Positions 59,253-64,000 of a stretch of DNA of 64,000 bases are shown one piece after another (within the stretch, counting starts at the first letter, position 1; each line of letters opens with the position of its first letter). The notes under the pieces are model-generated. The model saw only the letters and a program-made list of their open reading frames with translations. It was not told where the DNA came from and did not search any database. Origin of the DNA: Nitrospira sp. (GTDB lineage Bacteria; Nitrospirota; Nitrospiria; Nitrospirales; Nitrospiraceae); the NCBI GenBank assembly GCA_029194535.1, contig JARFXR010000001.1:1186721-1250720 (forward strand), in the 5' to 3' direction. The position numbers and the translations under genes were made by a program.

Positions 59253-59945
59253 CGCCGCGGGCAAACGGCTCGAACGGTGGGTCAAGTTGTCGGTCGTCCC
59301 TCCGGTCGGCGCCTGGGTCATCCGATGCCTCGGCCGGTCCATGCGCATCGAGAGCCAAGGGCATGAAGCGGCCGACCAGCTGTATCAAGCCGGCACGCGC
59401 GCCATCTTCGCGTTCTGGCACGCGCGCCAGCTCCTGATGCCGTTCGCCTACCGCGGTGAGCGGGCGCACGTGCTCATCAGCCAGCATCAGGACGGGGAGA
59501 TCATCGCGCGCATCGTCGAACGCTTCGGCTTCCTTGCCGTGAGGGGCTCGAGCACCAGAGGCGGCGTGGAGGCGTTGCGCGAACTGATCCGTCTGGGGCA
59601 TTCAGGCGCGGATTTGGTCGTGACGCCTGATGGCCCGAAAGGTCCGGCGCAGGTGGCGAAGATCGGCGTCATCCAGTTGGCCAGGGCGACCGGGTTGCCG
59701 ATCGTGCCGATCACCGCGGCCTGCTCAAAAAAAAACTCTTCGCGAGCTGGGATCGGTTCATGCTCCCCTGGCCTTGGTCGCGCGGGCTCTTTCTGTGGGG
59801 CGGGCCGCTCTGGGTGTCCCGCGCGGCAGGCCCGGAGGAGCTTGAAGCGAAGCGGGTGGAACTGGAGGTCGCGCTGAACCGGCTTACCGTCGAAGCCGAT
59901 GAAGCCGTGCTCCGTCAGCCGCCACGCGTCAACCGACGGTCGTAG
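59236..59945 (+). CDS. DUF374 lysophospholipid acyltransferase-like protein, frameshifted at an A9 tract
   Basis: A lipid A-type acyltransferase relative (DUF374). Frame 1 reads RAIFAFWHARQLLMPFAYRG (with the HxxxxD-like site shifted), ISQHQDGEIIARIVERFGF, GSSTRGGVEALRELIRL and VVTPDGPKGPAQVAKIGVIQ. At nine A residues (59727-59735) it leaves frame; the -1 frame continues LFASWDRFMLPWPWSRGLFL to the stop at 59945. One A more, or a -1 slip on the A-AAA-AAC heptamer, restores ~236 residues. Sequencing error, decay or recoding are all possible. Start 59236 (ATG) or 59245 (TTG). Confidence 0.8.
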
Positions 59946-59995
59946 CAGGGTCGCGACCGAGGCGATAGGCACGATCGGCGCATGACGATTGACGC

Positions 59996-61351
59996 ATGAC
60001 GAGTCGTCTAATGTGGTACCTCCTTTACAATTCGCTGCTCCTGCTCGCCGCGCCCGTCATCCTGTGCCTGTTGCTGGCCAAGCAACGTTGCCGGCGCGGG
60101 TTGCCGCAGCGCTTCGGCTTCACGCCGCCGCCGATCCGGCCGGACGGACGGCCGCTCGTCTGGATCCATGCGGTCTCGCTGGGCGAAGTGGTCGCGGTGA
60201 CCCCGCTCGTCAAGGAATTGCACCGCCGGCATCCGGACCACCGATTCGCCGTATCGACCGTCACCGAAACAGGCCGCGAGGCGGTGGAGCAGCGGCTGGG
60301 CGGAGTGGCCGAGCACTGTTATGCGCCGCTCGATTTTCCGTGGGTTGTCTCAGGGATGATCGACCGGTTGCGTCCCGCACTCTATCTGTTCGTAGAAACC
60401 GAGCTCTGGCCGAATCTTCTCCGACGCCTGCACCGGGCCGGCATTCCCACGGTGCTGGTCAATGGGAGGCTTTCGAGCCGGTCCTTCGCCCGTCAGCAGT
60501 GGGAGCCCGTACGGTCGTTCTACCGCTCGATGCTCGAAACCTTGAGCCTCTGCCTGATGCAGTCGGACCGGGATGCGGAACGGATCGTCGCACTCGGAGC
60601 GGACGCCAACGTGGTGAAACGAACCGGGAACATCAAGTTCGATCAACCAGTTCCGGAGTCGACGGACAGCCGGTCGGTCCGCGTGAGTTTGGGATTGCGG
60701 GAGGACGAGCAGTTGATCGTCGCCGGAAGCACGCATCCGGGCGAAGAGGAAGCGCTCGTGGATGCCTATCGATCCGTCGTCGCGCGCCATCCGTCGGTGC
60801 TGTTGCTCCTGGCGCCCCGACACATCGAACGGGCCGAACAGGTGGAGGCGATGCTGCGCGCGCGCGGATTGCCGGTGCGGCGACGGACCGCCATGAAGGG
60901 GAATCGACAGGAGGCCTGGTCGGGACCGCGCGCCATCCTGCTGGATTCGCGTGGCGAATTGGCTGCGTTGTACCGGGAAGCCGCGGTCGCCTTCGTCGGC
61001 GGCACGCTCGTGCCGGTGGGAGGCCACAACCTGCTCGAGCCGGCCCTGTGGGGCAAGCCGGTGCTCTTCGGTCCCTACACGGACCATTGCGCTGAGATCG
61101 CGGGGTTGCTGTTGGAGGCGGGCGGAGGCCTGCGCGTGACCGGCGAGGAGTTGGCGAACCGGATCGAGCAGCTGCTCGATCGCCCGGACGAAGGCGCGCG
61201 CATCGGCGCTGCCGCTCGCTCCGTCGTCGAGCAGAACCGGGGCGCGCTGAAGGCCACGGTTGAGGCGGTGGATGGGTTGCTGTGCGCCGCCTCCGGGCAC
61301 CGGAAACCGACAGCGGCTCCCGATCAGCTGCCGCTGATGGCCGGACGATAA
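59996..61351 (+). CDS. waaA: 3-deoxy-D-manno-octulosonic-acid (Kdo) transferase
   Basis: WaaA attaches Kdo to lipid A precursor (GT30). The 451-residue protein has an N-terminal membrane anchor (LLYNSLLLLAAPVILCLLLA), HAVSLGEVVAVTPLVKEL with the catalytic Glu, YAPLDFPWVVSGMIDRLRPA, FVETELWPNLLRRLH, GNIKFDQPVP, AGSTHPGEEEALVDAYRSV and GGTLVPVGGHNLLEPALWGK. ATG start 51 nt after the acyltransferase. Whether it adds one or two Kdo units cannot be told. Confidence 0.95.
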   Translation: MTSRLMWYLLYNSLLLLAAPVILCLLLAKQRCRRGLPQRFGFTPPPIRPDGRPLVWIHAVSLGEVVAVTPLVKELHRRHPDHRFAVSTVTETGREAVEQRLGGVAEHCYAPLDFPWVVSGMIDRLRPALYLFVETELWPNLLRRLHRAGIPTVLVNGRLSSRSFARQQWEPVRSFYRSMLETLSLCLMQSDRDAERIVALGADANVVKRTGNIKFDQPVPESTDSRSVRVSLGLREDEQLIVAGSTHPGEEEALVDAYRSVVARHPSVLLLLAPRHIERAEQVEAMLRARGLPVRRRTAMKGNRQEAWSGPRAILLDSRGELAALYREAAVAFVGGTLVPVGGHNLLEPALWGKPVLFGPYTDHCAEIAGLLLEAGGGLRVTGEELANRIEQLLDRPDEGARIGAAARSVVEQNRGALKATVEAVDGLLCAASGHRKPTAAPDQLPLMAGR

Positions 61352-61357
61352 CAGGTT

Positions 61358-62437
61358 GTGTTCATCCCAGGGTCACAGGTGCGGTGGTGGCTGCTCTGGG
61401 CCGGTTGGCTCTACGGCCTGGCGGGGCGGATGCGTGCGGCGCTGTATCTGCGCGGTTGGCTGAGCAGACGGAAACTGCCCGTGCCGGTCGTGAGCGTCGG
61501 CAACCTCACGCTCGGAGGGACGGGCAAGACGCCGCTGGTCATCCATTTGGCCGACTGGTTGTCGGGAGAAGGCAAACGGGTCGCGATCTTGAGCCGAGGG
61601 TACCGGCGCGCAGGGTCGGCGCCGTTGCTGGTCGTCTCGGACGGCGCGAGCCTGCTGGCTGCTTCGGAAGAGGCGGGGGATGAGCCCTATCTGATGGCGC
61701 GACGCTGTCCCGCCGCGGTCGTCGCGGTCGGTGCCGACCGCTACGAGCTCGGCCGCTGGGTCCTGGACCGGTTCCCCGTCGATTACGTTCTGCTCGACGA
61801 CGGGTTTCAGCATCTCGCCGTGGAGCGCGATGTGGATCTTCTGCTCGTCGATGCGACGGACGCCGACGGTCTGCGCGCGGTGTTTCCGGCCGGCCGGCTC
61901 CGCGAGCCGATCGATGCGGCGGCCCGCGCATCCATGATCGTTGTGACCAAGGCGGATCGCGCGGAGCAGGCGGCGGCCGTGGCGGAGTTGCTTCGTCCGG
62001 TCACCGCCGCCACGCCTGTGGCACAGGCGGTGTTCCGCCCGGAAGGGCTGGTCTCTGTCACGAGCGGCTCGCAGCAGCCGCTCACCTGGTGCCGGGGCAA
62101 GACGGCGGTGCTGTGCAGCGGGATCGCCGATCCTGCCTCGTTCCATGCCATGACGATCCGGCTGGGGATGACACCGCTCGAACATATGATCTATCGGGAC
62201 CATCATCGCTATACGGGCGAGGACGTGAACCAGGTGCGTGCGAAAGCGGCGGCGACGAAGGCGGACGTGATCGTGACGACTGAAAAGGATGCGGGCAAGC
62301 TCGCTCCGCTGCTCACGTCCGCGGACCGCGGGTGGTGGGCCGTCCGCCTCGGGACGAACATCGTCGCGGGCGAGCGGGAGCTCCAAGCCTTGATCGCGAA
62401 GGCGTCGGCAGGCAGGACGGGGACGGTACATGCCTGA
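61358..62437 (+). CDS. lpxK: Tetraacyldisaccharide 4'-kinase LpxK
   Basis: Phosphorylates the 4' position of the lipid A disaccharide at the inner membrane. The 359-residue protein has an N-terminal amphipathic/membrane segment, a P-loop in VSVGNLTLGGTGKTPLVIHL, RVAILSRGYRR, DEPYLMARRCPAAVVAVGAD and LDDGFQHLAVERDVDLLLVD, the LpxK signatures, with HHRYTGEDVN and TTEKDAGKL near the C-terminus. GTG start 6 nt after waaA; the 3' end overlaps the waaF fusion by 8 nt. Confidence 0.95.
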   Translation: MFIPGSQVRWWLLWAGWLYGLAGRMRAALYLRGWLSRRKLPVPVVSVGNLTLGGTGKTPLVIHLADWLSGEGKRVAILSRGYRRAGSAPLLVVSDGASLLAASEEAGDEPYLMARRCPAAVVAVGADRYELGRWVLDRFPVDYVLLDDGFQHLAVERDVDLLLVDATDADGLRAVFPAGRLREPIDAAARASMIVVTKADRAEQAAAVAELLRPVTAATPVAQAVFRPEGLVSVTSGSQQPLTWCRGKTAVLCSGIADPASFHAMTIRLGMTPLEHMIYRDHHRYTGEDVNQVRAKAAATKADVIVTTEKDAGKLAPLLTSADRGWWAVRLGTNIVAGERELQALIAKASAGRTGTVHA

Positions 62438-64000
62438 CGGAACACCGAAGAAAGTGCTGGTCCGCGGACCCAACTGGCTGGGCGATGCCGTGATGTGTGA
62501 GCCGGCGCTGCGGGGTTTGAAGCGCCTGTGGCCGGGCATGCAGCTGTTTCTGCTGGTCAAGCCGGCGGTCGCGCAGCTCTTCCAGGCGCACCCCGCGATC
62601 GACCGGCTGGTCGTCTACGAGGACCGAACCCGTCATGCGGGACTGACGGGCAAGTGGACTCTGGCCGGAGACCTGCGGCGGGAACGGTTCGACCTCGCGG
62701 TCCTCTTCCAGAATGCGTTCGAGGCGGCATTCATCACGTTCCTCGCCGGGATCCCCCGGCGGTACGGCTACGCGACCGACGGCCGCAGTGCCCTGCTGAC
62801 GGAGCCGGTGGCGCCTCCCGATCCCGGCACGTTGGTCCATCAAGTTCACTATTATTGGAATCTGGTGAAGCCCCTCGGTGTGTCCGGCGCGCCGTTCCAG
62901 CCGGAGCTCCGGGTCACGCCGGAGGAGGATCAGTCGATGGCCGCGCGACTGATGCAAGCCGGGATCGGCGCGCAGGATCCGGTTATCGGCGTGAATCCCG
63001 GCTCCACGTACGGAGGGGCCAAGCGTTGGTTGCCCGAGCGGTTCACGCACGTGGCTGAGCGGCTCGCCAGGCGGCTGGAGGAATCGCAGGGAAAGCCGGC
63101 GGCCGTGCTGATTCTCGGCGCGAAAGGGGAGGAGGCGCTCGGGCGGAGCGTCGCCGCCGGCTTGACCGGACGGTCGATGGTCCTATCAGGCGCGACGACG
63201 ATCCGTGAGTTGATGGCGGCCGTGAAGCGGTGCGGGGTGCTCGTGACCAATGACACGGGTCCGATGCATATCGGCTCGGCGTTCGGTGTGCCGATCGTCG
63301 CCGTCTTCGGCCCGACCGACTGGCGGACGACGTCTCCCTCCGGCGCCGGCCATGCCTTGATCCGGCATCCGGTCGAGTGCGCACCCTGCCTCCTGCGCGA
63401 ATGTCCGATCGATCATCGTTGCATGACCGGGGTGTCGGCCGACCAGGTCTACGAGGCGGCGGCCAAGCTGATCCGCGCTCCCGGCTCCGCTCCTGCAAGG
63501 CCGGAGGTGCCGTCGCCGGGCCCGGTTGCGGCGGAGCGGTCCAGCCCTCGGCCTGTCCTCGACGGCGTCACGGTCTTTCTTGATCGGGACGGCACATTGA
63601 ACGAGGATACAGGCTATTTGAGATCCGCCGCGGAATTGAGGCTCTTGCCCGGTGTGGCGACGAGCCTCGCCAGGCTGAAGGCGGCGGGTGCGCGCCTGGT
63701 GGTCGTGACCAATCAATCCGGTGTCGGCCGCGGGTTCTTGAGCCTTAAGGATTTGGAGGCTCTCCACGCGCGGCTGCAGGGCTTGCTGGAGGCGGACGAT
63801 GCGGCGCTGGACGCCATCTATTTCTGTCCGCATCACCCGGACGACGGATGTCGCTGCCGCAAGCCCGCGCGCGGCATGGTGGATAGGGCCGTGGCCGAGC
63901 TGCAGGTCGATCTGCGCCGGTCCTATCTCATCGGCGATCACGCGCGCGACATTCAATTGGCCCACGTCGTCGGCGCGAGATCCGTGCTCCTCGTGCCGGG
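62430..64000 (+). CDS. waaF: Heptosyltransferase II fused to a GmhB-type phosphatase (3' end outside window)
   Basis: One open frame of at least 523 residues, running off the window. N-terminal half: GT9 heptosyltransferase II (VLVRGPNWLGDAVMCEPALR, GVNPGSTYGGAKRWLPERF, LVTNDTGPMHIGSAFGVPIV). After a Pro/Ala/Ser linker (~350-380) comes a HAD phosphatase of the GmhB type: VFLDRDGTLNEDTGYL, VVVTNQSGVGRGFL and the Cys-rich CPHHPDDGCRCRKPARGM zinc loop, then IGDHARDIQLA. GmhB dephosphorylates heptose-1,7-bisphosphate in ADP-heptose synthesis, so maker and user of the heptose are joined. No stop lies between the domains. Confidence 0.9.
   Translation, partial: MPDGTPKKVLVRGPNWLGDAVMCEPALRGLKRLWPGMQLFLLVKPAVAQLFQAHPAIDRLVVYEDRTRHAGLTGKWTLAGDLRRERFDLAVLFQNAFEAAFITFLAGIPRRYGYATDGRSALLTEPVAPPDPGTLVHQVHYYWNLVKPLGVSGAPFQPELRVTPEEDQSMAARLMQAGIGAQDPVIGVNPGSTYGGAKRWLPERFTHVAERLARRLEESQGKPAAVLILGAKGEEALGRSVAAGLTGRSMVLSGATTIRELMAAVKRCGVLVTNDTGPMHIGSAFGVPIVAVFGPTDWRTTSPSGAGHALIRHPVECAPCLLRECPIDHRCMTGVSADQVYEAAAKLIRAPGSAPARPEVPSPGPVAAERSSPRPVLDGVTVFLDRDGTLNEDTGYLRSAAELRLLPGVATSLARLKAAGARLVVVTNQSGVGRGFLSLKDLEALHARLQGLLEADDAALDAIYFCPHHPDDGCRCRKPARGMVDRAVAELQVDLRRSYLIGDHARDIQLAHVVGARSVLLVP

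Overview
The window reads as a chromosomal segment of a Nitrospira-like (Nitrospirota) Gram-negative bacterium. Grounds: high GC; a diderm envelope toolkit (BamA, Skp-like chaperones, a full lipid A/LPS cluster); and an actinobacterial-type 20S proteasome with Dop and PafA ligase-family enzymes, a combination described for Nitrospira. The genus is an inference, because no rRNA or marker comparison was possible.

Layout. 1-7356: a same-strand housekeeping run, rpsP (cut at the window start)-rimM-trmD-rplS-rnhB-yraN-ftsE-ftsX-envC-ctp, covering ribosome and tRNA maturation and then the FtsEX/EnvC cell-separation machinery. 7334-9690: a short helix-hairpin-helix protein on the minus strand, then thiS-thiG-thiE/tenI. 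9750-17204: the proteasome operon, ARC/Mpa-type ATPase, dop, prcB, prcA, pafA, and an M23 peptidase overlapping pafA. No Pup or UBact gene could be found between dop and prcB.

17456-20661: an accessory stretch with a VapBC pair whose toxin is broken by an 8-bp tandem duplication, a GNAT enzyme, a decayed Asn-Pro repeat protein and a 22-residue-repeat helical protein. 20662-36371: a (p)ppGpp-hydrolase-like HD protein, then a long plus-strand defence island: SNF2 helicase, AbiEi/AbiEii, a DUF2130 protein with a PD-(D/E)XK-like pattern, a RloC-like ATPase with a zinc-hook motif, an embedded toxin-antitoxin cassette flanked by two copies of the mod 5' end, type III Mod, DUF4160/DUF2442, and type III Res. 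It looks visibly AT-richer than its flanks. 36384-40024: toxin-antitoxin cassettes (HicBA, ParE/antitoxin, nucleotidyltransferase) separated by four copies of a palindromic, CRISPR-repeat-like element carrying nested insertions, plus fragments of an hsdR gene and a DUF4143-type ATPase.

40066-49287: small secreted proteins, then a minus-strand run galU-lon-thiL-DUF2062-HD hydrolase. 49379-64000: a plus-strand outer-membrane operon, bamA, two skp-like genes, fabZ, lpxA, lpxI, a Gfo/Idh oxidoreductase, lpxB, msbA, a DUF374 acyltransferase (frameshifted at an A9 tract), waaA, lpxK and a waaF-gmhB fusion cut by the window end. lpxD is absent from its usual position. Three genes (thiS, galU, the abiEi-like gene) have a -10 box only 6-7 nt before the start codon, suggesting leaderless mRNAs.
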